Part shown: positions 1-9,081 of the stretch, one piece after another
Position numbering within the stretch: position 1 is the stretch's first letter
How the letters are laid out: each line of letters begins with the position of its first letter
Source: Campylobacter majalis
Lineage (GTDB): Bacteria > Campylobacterota > Campylobacteria > Campylobacterales > Campylobacteraceae
Assembly: GCF_905120465.1 (NCBI RefSeq)
Contig: NZ_CAJHOF010000004.1
Location: 1-64,000, forward strand
DNA: 64,000 nt
Direction: 5' to 3'
Position numbers and translations under genes: made by a program
The notes under the pieces: model-generated
Databases searched by the model: none
The model's input: only the letters and a program-made list of their open reading frames with translations
What the model was told of the DNA's origin: nothing

Positions 1-588
1 TTGGTTTTACCTTATTTCCCTTTATACGACTAGCTTTAAAATAGCTTTTATTAAGCTTTATGCTACTGATGATAATCTTATCAAATTTAGCTTTCTGGTA
101 TTTATAAATTTCAGTTTTAAAATCATAAATAGCAATTGATTATATTATGATTTATGCTTAATAATTTGCTTATTAAAGTAGCATTTGTATCATAACAGAA
201 GTGAAAAATAGTTTTTTAATTTTATAAGTGCTTAAAGAATTATTGTTTGGTGTTTTAATAGGCATTGTTATGTTATAGTGATGGGTTGGTGCCTTTTACT
301 TTATTTTTGATTTAAGTAAGTATAGTGTTTAAAATTATTATTTTGTCATGTAATATTATATCACGTTTATTAATATTACCTTATTTTTTTATTGTAGTTT
401 TATTGATTGATAAATTAAAATACTTTTGCTATTTATATTTTTAGATATGTTTTTGCACGTATTTATAAGTGTGTAAAATTCTTAACAATGCTATATTTTG
501 CTATAATTTGCCATAAAAACAAATCTTTTTAACTATTAAAAAGATAAACTCATGCAATAACACAAGACAAGAGTATGACAAACGTTTA
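1..588. other. Gene-free AT-rich stretch
   Basis: No open frame with coding character or a ribosome binding site was found on either strand. The sequence is a mix of A/T runs and carries no tRNA or clear terminator. It lies downstream of the minus-strand tRNA-Leu and may contain the end of that transcript. I see nothing else to annotate. Confidence 0.5.
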
Positions 589-676
589 TGGTGCCTGAGG
601 TCGGACTCGAACCGACACAAGGTTGCCCTTACCAGATTTTGAGTCTGGCGCGTCTACCAGTTTCACCACTCAGGCA
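589..676 (-). tRNA. tRNA-Leu (anticodon CAA)
   Basis: The reverse strand reads as an 88-nt tRNA with the CCA end encoded. The acceptor stem is TGCCTGA/TCAGGCA. The anticodon stem CCAGA/TCTGG closes a seven-base loop CTCAAAA, which places CAA at positions 34-36, so it reads UUG leucine codons. A long variable arm and the T-arm GGTTCGAGTCC are present, as expected of a class II tRNA. It sits downstream of the HU gene on the same strand. Confidence 0.96.
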
Positions 677-700
677 TAAATAATACAAAGTCAAAATAAT

Positions 701-727
701 AAAGAAAACGGAAGCCAAGCGGCCTCC
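701..727 (-). terminator. Rho-independent terminator of hup
   Basis: On the minus strand, GGAGGCC and GGCTTCC form a 7-bp stem with one G-T pair around a GCTT loop, followed by GTTTTCTTT. It starts 12 bases past the HU stop codon and separates HU from the tRNA-Leu gene. Confidence 0.7.
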
Positions 728-738
728 ATGCAAGAAAA

Positions 739-1038
739 TTATTTTTTCTTTGCTTTTTTTGCACCGCCAACGACAGCTTCTTTAAGTTTTTTACCTACTT
801 TAAACTTAACAGCTTTGCTAGCTGGAACATCGATAGTCTTGTTTGTGCCAGGAACTCTAGCTTTTCTAGCTGCTCTATCAGCTGTACTAAATGTGCCAAA
901 GCCAATAAAGCTAATGCTATCTCCCTTAACTAATACTTCACAAATAGCATCAAGAGTACAATCAACTGCTTTTAGTGTATCTTTTTTAGATAGGCCTGCT
1001 TTGTCAGCAACAATCTGAATAAAATCAGCTTTTTTCAT
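739..1038 (-). CDS. hup: DNA-binding protein HU
   Basis: This 99-residue protein is a histone-like HU/IHF family nucleoid protein that binds DNA without sequence preference as a dimer and bends it. The N-terminal helical dimerisation part (residues 1-42) is followed by the family signature IGFGTFSTADRAARK (about 45-59), the DNA-arm segment with RVPGTNKTI, and a lysine-rich C-terminus ending in KKAKKK. The start ATG has an AAAGGATG-type ribosome site. The gene is monocistronic: it has its own promoter and a terminator. Length and motifs fit the family, so function is secure, although HU versus IHF subunit naming rests on homology. Confidence 0.95.
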   Translation of the reverse strand: MKKADFIQIVADKAGLSKKDTLKAVDCTLDAICEVLVKGDSISFIGFGTFSTADRAARKARVPGTNKTIDVPASKAVKFKVGKKLKEAVVGGAKKAKKK

Positions 1039-1080
1039 TTTTTACATCCTTTTAATGAAATCGTAACGTCTTAGATGCGT

Positions 1081-1086
1081 ATTCTA
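1081..1086 (-). promoter_or_regulatory. Probable -10 box of hup
   Basis: The minus strand shows TGTAGAAT, an extended -10 of the Campylobacter sigma70 type, about 43 bases upstream of the HU start codon. The implied leader is about 36 nt and contains the AAAGGA ribosome site. There is no clear -35, which is usual in this group. Confidence 0.5.
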
Positions 1087-1147
1087 CAATCTTTTTTCAA
1101 AAAAAACAATAGATTTTTAATAAAATTTTGAAAAAATTTATAAATTT

Positions 1148-1873
1148 TCATAAAATTTCACATAAAATTTCATTTTTTAAACCTATTTTCTTTATTTCGA
1201 CGAGCTTTATATCATTTACTTTGATGTTTAATAGCGATTTTTCATCTTTGATTTTTTGCTTTGCAATCTCTTTTAATATAACTCCACGGTAAGCCTTAGC
1301 ATAGTGGCTTACAACTTTTTTATCTTTTACAAACTTAAAAGTATAATGTTCTTTTTTGATTTTATAAAATTTTTCATAATATCCAGCACGCAGATCAAGC
1401 ACGAACTCATCATGTAAAATTTCATCCATACACAAACTAAAATGCTTGTTGTAAAATTTATCTATATTTAATTCGCCTATTTTTTCGCCTTGTTTTAGTT
1501 TATACTCAGGTATCATGTCGCCACCAAGTATCGGACCAAATAGATTTGAAAAAATTATGACATTTTTGTCTAAAAAGTCCTGCTCTTGTTGGCTTAAACT
1601 GTTGTATTTTAGATGCTCAAACGCAACGCCCGTGTAGCGTTTAAGGGCTTTAATTGTACTTAATTGATTAAAGTTTCTCATGTTTTCTTGAAATTTTAGG
1701 CCAAAAAGCTTTGCTATCTCATTATCATTTGCGTTTTTTAAAAATTTTACATATACATCTAATATCTCTTGACGTTTGCTTGATAAATTTGGAAATAAGA
1801 AATTGCTAAAATTTAGTTTAACGTCTGATGTTACGCTTGATTTTGCTTCACTTGGTGCAAATAAAATTTTCAT
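1148..1873 (-). CDS. yaaA: YaaA family peroxide-stress protein
   Basis: This 241-residue cytoplasmic protein belongs to the YaaA/DUF328 family. In E. coli, YaaA limits free intracellular iron and so reduces DNA damage during hydrogen peroxide stress. The N-terminus MKILFAPSEAK matches the family start (M-x-I-L-x-x-P-x-K). The central IIFSNLFGPILGGDMIPEYKL (split here as NLFGP and IPEYKL, about residues 110-126) and the C-terminal SHYAKAYRGVILKEI block are also typical. The start has a good ribosome site (AAAGGAT). It is divergent from flgL and not in an obvious operon. The family assignment is strong. The physiological role is inferred from E. coli. Confidence 0.85.
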   Translation of the reverse strand: MKILFAPSEAKSSVTSDVKLNFSNFLFPNLSSKRQEILDVYVKFLKNANDNEIAKLFGLKFQENMRNFNQLSTIKALKRYTGVAFEHLKYNSLSQQEQDFLDKNVIIFSNLFGPILGGDMIPEYKLKQGEKIGELNIDKFYNKHFSLCMDEILHDEFVLDLRAGYYEKFYKIKKEHYTFKFVKDKKVVSHYAKAYRGVILKEIAKQKIKDEKSLLNIKVNDIKLVEIKKIGLKNEILCEIL

Positions 1874-1937
1874 TTTTATCCTTTTTTGTTTAATTATAGT
1901 ATAAAATTTTTTAAATTTTTGCCGATAGTAGTATAGA

Positions 1938-1954
1938 TGGAACTATTTTTGCTT
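1938..1954 (+). promoter_or_regulatory. Sigma54 promoter of flgL
   Basis: TGGAACTATTTTTGCTT carries GG at 1939-1940 and GC at 1951-1952, separated by exactly ten bases, as required for the -24/-12 elements of an RpoN promoter. It lies 30 bases before the flgL start codon. Middle flagellar genes of Campylobacter are known to use RpoN with the FlgR activator. Confidence 0.75.
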
Positions 1955-1981
1955 TGAAACGTAAAATAATAAGGATAAAAA

Positions 1982-4267
1982 ATGAGAATAACAAACCAGT
2001 GGAAATACGCTCAAACTATGTATGACTACCAGCGTGGTATGAGAGAAACAAATAAACACTACTCACAGCTTTCAAATGGATTAAAGATAGACAACTCATA
2101 CGAAAACTCAAGCATTTATAACGACGCAAAACGCTTAGAATACGAGGTAAGCACACTAGAGCAAGTCGAGCTAGCAACTTCAAAATCACAAAATTTTTCT
2201 AAAAACTCAGACTCAGCATTACAAGAAATCTCAAAGCAGCTAGAATTATTTAAGGTCAAACTAGTTCAAGCAGCAAGTGACGTTCATAGCACTACCTCTC
2301 TTGGTGCTTTGGCAAATGATTTAGAAGGCATTAGGGATCACTTGGTAAATTTAGCAAATACATCTATTAATGGGCAGTTTTTATTTTCAGGATCGGCTGT
2401 TGATACTAAGCCTATTAGCAATGATGGCACGTATAATGGCAATGCTGAGCAGATGACGACTGTTGGCGGATCTAAAATAGAAATACCTTATAATCTAAAT
2501 GGATTTGATCTATTTTTAGGAAGAGATAATGACTATAGTAAAATTTTAAATACAAATGTTAAACTTCAAGATTTAAGTTCTCCAGATTTTAAGGATAATG
2601 TAAAATACTTAAACGAAGAGAGTAAGATAAGAAATTTAATTGGTCTAAATTATGCTAAAGATAGTATTGAATCAGCAAAAAACGATGGCTTAAAAAACTA
2701 TAATGGTAGTATTCAGCATAGCTACGATTTTTTAGATAACACAGAAGTAAAATTTCCAGATACATTTTTTTACTTACAAGGAACTAAACCAGATGGCACT
2801 GGATTTACGAGTAAATTTCAAATAAGTCATGATTCTAGCATGAGAGCTTTGCTCGATAAGATTGGCACCGAGTTTGGCAACACTGCTACAAGTAAAGTCG
2901 TAGAAGTGACAATGAATAATGATGGACAAATCGAAGTAAAAGATCTCATAAAGGGCAATCAAGTAATAAATTTTGCCTTAGTTGGAGCAACCGAGCAAGT
3001 TCAAAGCAAAAGCGATTTAGAAGCGGCGGCAGCAAGAGCTACTGGTGGCACATCTCCTGCTTCAGTTTCAAGCTTAGCTGATTTACAAACGGCAGCTAAT
3101 AATGGCAGTGTGTATATTACGGATTTTACTAAAAATTTATACAAAGATAATGAAGGAAATGTTGTAGATAGTTTTGATTTTGATAAGGTAAAATTTGAAC
3201 GCAAAGACAACAAACTGCACACAAACATAACTCAAATAAACCGAACTACTGGTGAGTATGCTACAGACTCAACTAGACTTAGCGAGGCAGCTAGTGTTGG
3301 TGAGCTATATCCTGGTAGCGAGACAAAATATAATATTGATAACCAAACTATTAAACTAGAGATCAAGTCTCGCACAAATGTTAAATACACAATAGACATA
3401 AAACTAGGCACACAAAACCCTTCAAAACCTGTTACATTTAGCATTAGTGGAATAAATCCAGATGGTAGTAATAAATTTGGAACAAGAACGTTGGCTGTAT
3501 ATAATGCTGATGCATTTGGACAATATTGGACTCAAACTGATGATTTTACATATAGGCAGCTTATGGATATTGTAGGCATGGCAGCCAGTGACAACATCCC
3601 AAATCCACCTTATTCTGAGGTTAATCCTATGCCTGAAAATCACAGATTTGAAAATTACCAATCATATGCAACTGCAATCAATAAATCACGTGGAATGATT
3701 GAAGTAAATTTAGACAGTAAGGGAAAAATTCAGCTAGTTGATAAAAGTCAATCTGTAACAAACATTGAAGTTAGTATTTATGATAGCAAAGAAAGTGGTA
3801 AATTTTATGGCGATAGCACTGGTAAAACACCTGCTACAAGTCAAGGAAAGGGTGCTGCTTTTAGCTTTATGCAAAATAATGCGGTGATGGTAGATGAGCC
3901 AGGAATTGATCTGTTTAAGGACTTAACTAGTATGATTGATGCCGTAAGGCATGGATATTATCGCCAAGATGCAAACAATGCCGATCCGCGTAATACTGGT
4001 ATGCAAGGAGCTATTAAGAGAATTGATCACTTAATGGATCACATAAATAAAGAAAAAGTAAAAATAGGCTCATATACAAACTTACTTCAAAGCACAAATG
4101 AACGTGCAAGTATAATGCGTGTAAATGTTTCAAGTGTCAAAAGTGAAGTAATAGATGTGGATTATGGCGAAGCGTATTTAAGTCTAACTCAAAAAATGAT
4201 GAGCTATCAAGCCATGCTTCAAGCTACTTCTAAAATCAATCAATTAAGCCTACTAAACTACATGTAA
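1982..4267 (+). CDS. flgL: Flagellar hook-filament junction protein FlgL (HAP3)
   Basis: This 761-residue protein is a flagellin-like hook-associated protein exported by the flagellar type III system to join hook and filament. The N-terminal coiled-coil D0/D1 part begins MRITNQWKYAQTMYDYQRGM and includes YSQLSNGLKIDNSYENSS (flagellin-type N-domain, about residues 1-140). The C-terminal coiled coil (about 660-761) ends QKMMSYQAMLQATSKINQL, the conserved flagellin tail. It is far longer than enterobacterial FlgL (about 317 residues). The large middle domain (about 190-640) is the long form seen in campylobacters. There is no signal peptide, as expected. The ATG follows AAGGATAAAA. It is controlled by an RpoN promoter and ends in a strong hairpin. 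Confidence 0.9.
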   Translation: MRITNQWKYAQTMYDYQRGMRETNKHYSQLSNGLKIDNSYENSSIYNDAKRLEYEVSTLEQVELATSKSQNFSKNSDSALQEISKQLELFKVKLVQAASDVHSTTSLGALANDLEGIRDHLVNLANTSINGQFLFSGSAVDTKPISNDGTYNGNAEQMTTVGGSKIEIPYNLNGFDLFLGRDNDYSKILNTNVKLQDLSSPDFKDNVKYLNEESKIRNLIGLNYAKDSIESAKNDGLKNYNGSIQHSYDFLDNTEVKFPDTFFYLQGTKPDGTGFTSKFQISHDSSMRALLDKIGTEFGNTATSKVVEVTMNNDGQIEVKDLIKGNQVINFALVGATEQVQSKSDLEAAAARATGGTSPASVSSLADLQTAANNGSVYITDFTKNLYKDNEGNVVDSFDFDKVKFERKDNKLHTNITQINRTTGEYATDSTRLSEAASVGELYPGSETKYNIDNQTIKLEIKSRTNVKYTIDIKLGTQNPSKPVTFSISGINPDGSNKFGTRTLAVYNADAFGQYWTQTDDFTYRQLMDIVGMAASDNIPNPPYSEVNPMPENHRFENYQSYATAINKSRGMIEVNLDSKGKIQLVDKSQSVTNIEVSIYDSKESGKFYGDSTGKTPATSQGKGAAFSFMQNNAVMVDEPGIDLFKDLTSMIDAVRHGYYRQDANNADPRNTGMQGAIKRIDHLMDHINKEKVKIGSYTNLLQSTNERASIMRVNVSSVKSEVIDVDYGEAYLSLTQKMMSYQAMLQATSKINQLSLLNYM

Positions 4268-4268
4268 A

Positions 4269-4298
4269 AAATAAGCCCAGATTTATTTTGGGCTTATG
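4269..4298 (+). terminator. Hairpin terminator after flgL
   Basis: ATAAGCCCA and TGGGCTTAT form a perfect nine-base inverted repeat around GATTTATTT, two bases past the flgL stop. It separates flgL from ftsK and overlaps the upstream part of the ftsK open frame. Confidence 0.7.
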
Positions 4299-4310
4299 CC
4301 TATTATGCTA

Positions 4311-4316
4311 TAATCT
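4311..4316 (+). promoter_or_regulatory. Probable -10 box of ftsK
   Basis: TATGCTATAATC contains a perfect TATAAT. Transcription would begin near 4323, which places it downstream of the first possible start of the ftsK frame (4288). The ftsK start codon must therefore lie later. Confidence 0.55.
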
Positions 4317-4344
4317 CCACTTTAAATTTTCAAAAGGATTTAAC

Positions 4345-6519
4345 ATTTTACGACATTGCATTTTGGTATTTTTAGTCTGCGTTTTTGTGTATTTTGGGCT
4401 TTGTACATTTTTTCCACAAGCTGATTTTGTAGGCTCTATTGGTAAAATTTTAGGCACTACCAACCTGAAATATTTTGGTTTCTTAGCTTATATTTATCCA
4501 TTTTTGCTAATTTTTCTAGTTTCGTCTGGTTTTTATAAATTTAGAGAAATCAACATAGAATTGGCTGAGTTTGGGCTCGGAATTTTATTATTATTTTTAG
4601 CTACACTTATGTTTCAAGCAATGGCTTTTAATGGCATAAACAAAGGACTTATTGGGGTTAGTATAAATGACGTGCTTAATGGATTTATTGGTAAAATTGG
4701 CACATTCGTAGCAACTGCTGGATTTTTTGCAATGGCTTTAGGCTTAATTTTTAGAGACAATATTTTGGTTTTAATGAAAAAAGCATTTGTTGAGCCAGCA
4801 AAAAAAGTAGTGCAAAATACTCAAAACAACATAAAAAATCAAAAAATATTAGAATATAAAAGTGAAAAAATAAAACCAGAAAAACAAGCTGTAAAAGAAG
4901 AGCATGAGATAAAAGATGAGATAATTGATACTCAAATCATAGAAGAAACACCGCAAAGCATAAGTGATGAGATAAAAGACGAGAAAAAAGAAGAAAAAGA
5001 TGAAAATAAAAGTGAAACAAAAATAACAAAGCATACAAATGTGGAAATTTTAAATGAGGTTATTGAAAACAAAAAACTGCTTGATGAGATAGAAAAGGGC
5101 AAAGTCGAAAAACCTAAAAATTTTGAGTTGCCGCCACTTAAATTTCTAGCAGATCCGCCAAAGCGTTCAAACAATATAAATGAAGCCGAGATAGATCAAA
5201 AGATTTCTGATCTGCTTGAAAAATTAAGACGTTTTAAGATAGACGGTGATGTTGTTCGCACTTATACTGGACCTATTGTGACAACGTTTGAATTTCGTCC
5301 AGCACCACATATAAAAGTAAGTAAAATTTTAACCTTACAAGATGATTTGGCAATGGCTCTTAAAGCCCAGACTATTCGTATCCAAGCACCAATACCTGGC
5401 AAAGATGTGGTTGGCATCGAGGTGCCAAATGCAAACACACAAACGATATATTTAAAAGAGATACTAGATAGTGAGATTTTTAAAAATGCTGGTAGTCAGC
5501 TTACGATGGCTCTTGGCAAGGATATTGTAGGGACTCCTTTTATAACCGATCTTAAAAAACTTCCGCATTTGCTCATTGCTGGAACTACTGGTTCTGGTAA
5601 AAGTGTCGGCATAAATGCCATGCTTTTAAGTTTGCTTTATCGTAATAGTCCGCAAACGCTTAGACTTATGATGATAGATCCAAAGATGCTTGAATTTAGT
5701 ATTTATAATGATATCCCTCATCTTTTAACCCCAGTTATCACTCAGGCAAAACAAGCTATTACGGCACTTGCAAATATGGTAGCTGAAATGGAGCGAAGAT
5801 ATACCATAATGAGTCATAATCGCGTAAAAAATATTGAAAGTTATAATGAAAAGATGAAAAAAGAGGGCTTGGAGCAGTTTCCATACATTGTTGTTATAAT
5901 TGACGAGCTTGCTGATTTAATGATGACAAGTGGCAAAGATGTAGAGCTTTATATAGGACGCTTAGCTCAAATGGCACGTGCTTCTGGCATACACTTAATA
6001 GTAGCAACACAGCGTCCGAGCGTTGATGTCGTAACTGGCTTAATTAAGGCAAATTTACCAAGTCGCATAAGCTATAGAGTAGGGCAAAGAATAGATAGCA
6101 AGGTTATACTTGATCAAATGGGTGCTGAGAGCTTACTTGGGCGTGGAGATATGTTATTTACGCCACCAGGAAGCCCTGGGATTATACGACTTCATGCACC
6201 ATTTGCTAGTGAAAAGGAGATAGAAAATATTGTTGAGTTTTTAAAATCACAGCAAGAGGTGGTTTATGATGAGAGATTTTTATCTGAAACAGGACAAAGT
6301 AGTGGCGATAACGGCGATGTAAATATAAATGTTGGTGAGCTTGATCCACTTTATGAGGATGCAAAAACTATAGTTATAAGTGAGCAAAAAACATCAATTA
6401 GTTATCTTCAAAGACGTTTAGGAGTAGGGTATAATCGTTCAGCAAATATCTTAGAACAAATGGAAAAAATGGGCGTTTTAAGCCCACTAAATGCAAAAGG
6501 ACAAAGGGAAATTTTATAG
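4345..6519 (+). CDS. ftsK: DNA translocase FtsK
   Basis: FtsK pumps DNA at the division septum and couples chromosome dimer resolution to cell division. The protein has about four N-terminal membrane helices (first 150 residues), a lysine/glutamate-rich linker (about 165-250), the RecA-like motor with Walker A GTTGSGKSVG (about 412-421) and Walker B VVIIDELADLM, and a C-terminal winged-helix gamma domain (SYLQRRLGVGYNRSANILE). The start is uncertain. The frame opens at 4288, but that precedes the -10 box. An AAAAGGA at 4332-4338 sits seven bases before ATT at 4345, and TTG at 4363 is the next option. I chose ATT. Length (724 residues) is normal for epsilonproteobacteria. Confidence 0.9.
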   Translation: MLRHCILVFLVCVFVYFGLCTFFPQADFVGSIGKILGTTNLKYFGFLAYIYPFLLIFLVSSGFYKFREINIELAEFGLGILLLFLATLMFQAMAFNGINKGLIGVSINDVLNGFIGKIGTFVATAGFFAMALGLIFRDNILVLMKKAFVEPAKKVVQNTQNNIKNQKILEYKSEKIKPEKQAVKEEHEIKDEIIDTQIIEETPQSISDEIKDEKKEEKDENKSETKITKHTNVEILNEVIENKKLLDEIEKGKVEKPKNFELPPLKFLADPPKRSNNINEAEIDQKISDLLEKLRRFKIDGDVVRTYTGPIVTTFEFRPAPHIKVSKILTLQDDLAMALKAQTIRIQAPIPGKDVVGIEVPNANTQTIYLKEILDSEIFKNAGSQLTMALGKDIVGTPFITDLKKLPHLLIAGTTGSGKSVGINAMLLSLLYRNSPQTLRLMMIDPKMLEFSIYNDIPHLLTPVITQAKQAITALANMVAEMERRYTIMSHNRVKNIESYNEKMKKEGLEQFPYIVVIIDELADLMMTSGKDVELYIGRLAQMARASGIHLIVATQRPSVDVVTGLIKANLPSRISYRVGQRIDSKVILDQMGAESLLGRGDMLFTPPGSPGIIRLHAPFASEKEIENIVEFLKSQQEVVYDERFLSETGQSSGDNGDVNINVGELDPLYEDAKTIVISEQKTSISYLQRRLGVGYNRSANILEQMEKMGVLSPLNAKGQREIL

Positions 6520-6545
6520 TTTAATAAAATTTTATGTTTATTTTT

Positions 6546-6553
6546 GATAAAAT
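6546..6553 (+). promoter_or_regulatory. Probable -10 box of rpsO
   Basis: GATAAAAT lies 38 bases before the rpsO start and fits the Campylobacter extended -10. The leader would be about 33 nt and includes the strong AGGAGG site. Confidence 0.45.
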
Positions 6554-6591
6554 CGCCCTTTTATTTAATCTTACCAATCAGGAGGTCTAAA

Positions 6592-6864
6592 ATGGCTTTG
6601 GATTCGGCTAAAAAAGCAGAAATAGTTGCGAAATTCGCTAGAAAAGATGGTGATACTGGCTCACCAGAGGTGCAAATAGCACTACTTACAGCTCGTATTA
6701 CTGAGCTTACCGAGCACCTAAAAGTGTTTAAAAAAGATCACTCTTCAAGACTTGGACTACTAAAAATGGTAGGTCAAAGAAAAAGACTTTTAAAATACTT
6801 TAAAAACAAAAACTACTCTGCATATACTAAGCTAATCAGCGAATTGTCTATTAGAGATAAATAA
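6592..6864 (+). CDS. rpsO: 30S ribosomal protein S15
   Basis: This 90-residue protein is S15, which binds the central domain of 16S rRNA early in 30S assembly. The family's all-helical fold is evident from [21 protein letters not shown] at the N-terminus (split: [19 protein letters not shown]) and the conserved [31 protein letters not shown]. The start ATG follows the near-perfect Shine-Dalgarno AGGAGG at 6580-6585. A longer open frame starts upstream at 6544, but it overlaps the promoter. A terminator hairpin follows at once, so the gene is probably transcribed alone. Confidence 0.97.
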   Translation: MALDSAKKAEIVAKFARKDGDTGSPEVQIALLTARITELTEHLKVFKKDHSSRLGLLKMVGQRKRLLKYFKNKNYSAYTKLISELSIRDK

Positions 6865-6867
6865 TTC

Positions 6868-6894
6868 AAAGCGTGGATTATCCACGCTTATTTT
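6868..6894 (+). terminator. Terminator after rpsO
   Basis: AAGCGTGGA and TCCACGCTT form a nine-base perfect stem with a TTA loop, followed by ATTTT. It lies just past the rpsO stop codon and is a strong intrinsic terminator. Confidence 0.85.
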
Positions 6895-8034
6895 GATTAA
6901 TTTTTACATAAATTATCTTTAATCTTATCTTTTATAATTTTATAAAACTTTTATAAGTCATAAAAATTTTCTTTATATAAAATTGATTTTTGCTAGTTGT
7001 CTAAAATTATTTACCTTATTTTATTTGCTATATTCTTGTTGGTTTTAAAAATTTTATACAAACTTTACCCATGTTATTAAGTCCAAAATTGCATTCTTTG
7101 ATCTTTTACATCTTAAAAAGCTACAATCATCAGCAAAGCAAAAAAACATGTTTAATGCAACAATGCAATTTTATAGTAGCCATATAAATTATAAAATCTC
7201 AAATATCACTAAAATACGATGAAATAGCTTTTAATTTGATTACGGAGCAATTTAAAATTTGCATACTAAATGAAGTTTTTATGGCTTTACATTCAATATT
7301 TGATATGTGATATTTTTGCGTAAAGTGACTTTTGGTTATTTGTTGGTTTTAGATATTTTTCACTATTAAAATAAACTTACTTCAGAAAAATCTATTAACT
7401 TTTGACATCTTTACAATTTTAATATATGCAAAAATAATTTATACTTTCATGAAAATTAGCTTTCAAAATTCTTAAATATACAATATGCTTATTTTATGGC
7501 TATCATAAATTTTAAAAATTTAATCAAAAAAACAAGTTAAAATTTATTTTTATAGTGTTTAGGGTTGTGCTATTTTTGGATTTATTCATAATTTATGTGC
7601 AGACTGTGAAATTTATCGCTAACGTTTCATCGCTGAGTAATCGAATTGCAAAAATAATCTTAACCTATGTAAGGTGACTACTAGCTATAAGTTTAGAGAG
7701 CTTAATATGTTCGTGCAAGAGAGTAATTGCAGTGTTGAGTTAGTATAAATTAAGCGTAAGATTTGCAAGGTTTTGCTGAAATTTTTAGATTTTTTGCATA
7801 AAATTTAAAGCACGAAGGTAGCAAATTTAATGAGTGCAACCCAGTGTCAGGGTTTGACACAAAATACATAGCACTTTGGGCACTGCATCGTTACATTTAG
7901 CCCTTAAATTTACAGGTGCAATGTTCTTACCACCATACACTAGAAATTTGCGAGGGTGGGTTTGGGGTTGTGCTGATTATCCAACTCAATTTAGGCATAG
8001 GCGGCTCATAAAACCGCCATATATAAAGACAGAA
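6895..8034. other. Long gene-free region with a GC-richer block
   Basis: No intact gene was found. From 6895 to about 7600 the sequence is plain AT-rich. From about 7600 to 8020 it becomes noticeably richer in G and C. It holds several inverted repeats: GTGTCA/TGACAC at 7844-7860, and GGCGG/CCGCC at 8000-8018. Short open frames on the minus strand here lack ribosome sites. It may be a structured RNA, a dispersed intergenic element, or the remains of an accessory gene. Confidence 0.4.
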
Positions 8035-8834
8035 TTATCTTAAAATTTTAACTATCTCTTCCCAGCCAAGCTCACGAGCGTAGTCTATCGCTAGTTTGCC
8101 ACTTTTGCTAACGACATTTTTATCCGCTCCCATTTCAAGGCAGACTTTAACAAGGGATAAATTCCCAGATATCGCAAACTCATGTAAGTCTAGCCTCGTT
8201 TAGCTCATTTATCTTGTCTAAATTTTCACCCAGCCACTTGCGATACTCATCAACGGAGTTTATACACATCGGATGATCGGTTAAATTTTGTGGATTTTGC
8301 TTTTGATCTATGACGACTAAAATATCGTTAAAATCGCCAAAATCAAATCCTCACATCTCATCATGTTCGGCTCTTTCTTGCTCACTCATCTCACTTATTA
8401 TGGTATGCACGCTAAATGCACCATACGCCTTGCCCTAACAAGCAAACATCCAGTCACTAATCTCGCCGATACGCACCTTGATGCTATCGCCATTTTTGAT
8501 ATTTGTAAGCTCGTTTGGCTCATTTACTAGCGTGCCGGTGATAAACTCGCCGTCAAAATCTATCATTTATATACATATGCTCCCTATGCTCTTTGCCGTT
8601 GATCTCCTGAGTAAAAAGCACCTTCACGCACGCTATATCAAGTGCTGGAACGATACGTCGATACCCCAAAATATCTCACGCCAAAAGTAGCCAAATGTCG
8701 CTCTTGCTATCTTAAAGGACTGCTCCATCTTGTCTTTGCCATTAGCGACATAAAACACTGGCATATCGACCTCTTTACCATCTACGATATCTTTTTGTTT
8801 GCCAAGAATTTTTTCAAAAAAATGCCATAACCAT
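8035..8834 (-). pseudogene. Broken DUF2314-ankyrin repeat gene
   Basis: Translating the minus strand in pieces recovers a DUF2314 protein: VFYVANGKDKMEQSFKIAR, then in another frame RRIVPALDIACVKVLFTQE, then DGEFITGTLVNEPNE, IGEISDWMFAC, KAYGAFSVHTIISEM and GFDFGDFNDILVVID. A C-terminal ankyrin-like tail follows (GNLSLVKVCLEMGADKN, GWEEIVKIL). At least four frame changes and three in-frame stops separate the pieces, including TGA where DUF2314 usually has Trp before GFDFGD. The original start ATG at 8834 keeps a ribosome site (AAAGGAG). DUF2314 proteins with ankyrin repeats occur in polymorphic toxin immunity settings, but no toxin gene remains here. Confidence 0.75.
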
Positions 8835-9081
8835 CTCCTTTTGTGAAATTTTTAAGACATTATATTGTTTTTTTAAAAGAGTTAAATTTTGGATAAATTT
8901 GGCGTCAAACAGTCTAAAGTCTGCACTCTATATCTACTGCTTTTTGGAAAAATTTTGCTTAATGTTTGGTATTATGGCTATTTTATGGGGTGTTTTGGCG
9001 ATAGTGATTTAAAATTTATAACACTGTTTTGGGATAGTTAGCAAAGCTATTTTGCTCTTGTCTTTTTATTAATTTTAGCGA

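Noticed and set aside
728-1018. Plus-strand open frame opposite the HU gene
   Set aside because: Exact shadow of the hup coding sequence on the other strand; no independent support.
8960-9011. 16-codon hydrophobic frame (MFGIMAILWGVLAIVI)
   Set aside because: Short and without ribosome site; chance is likely.
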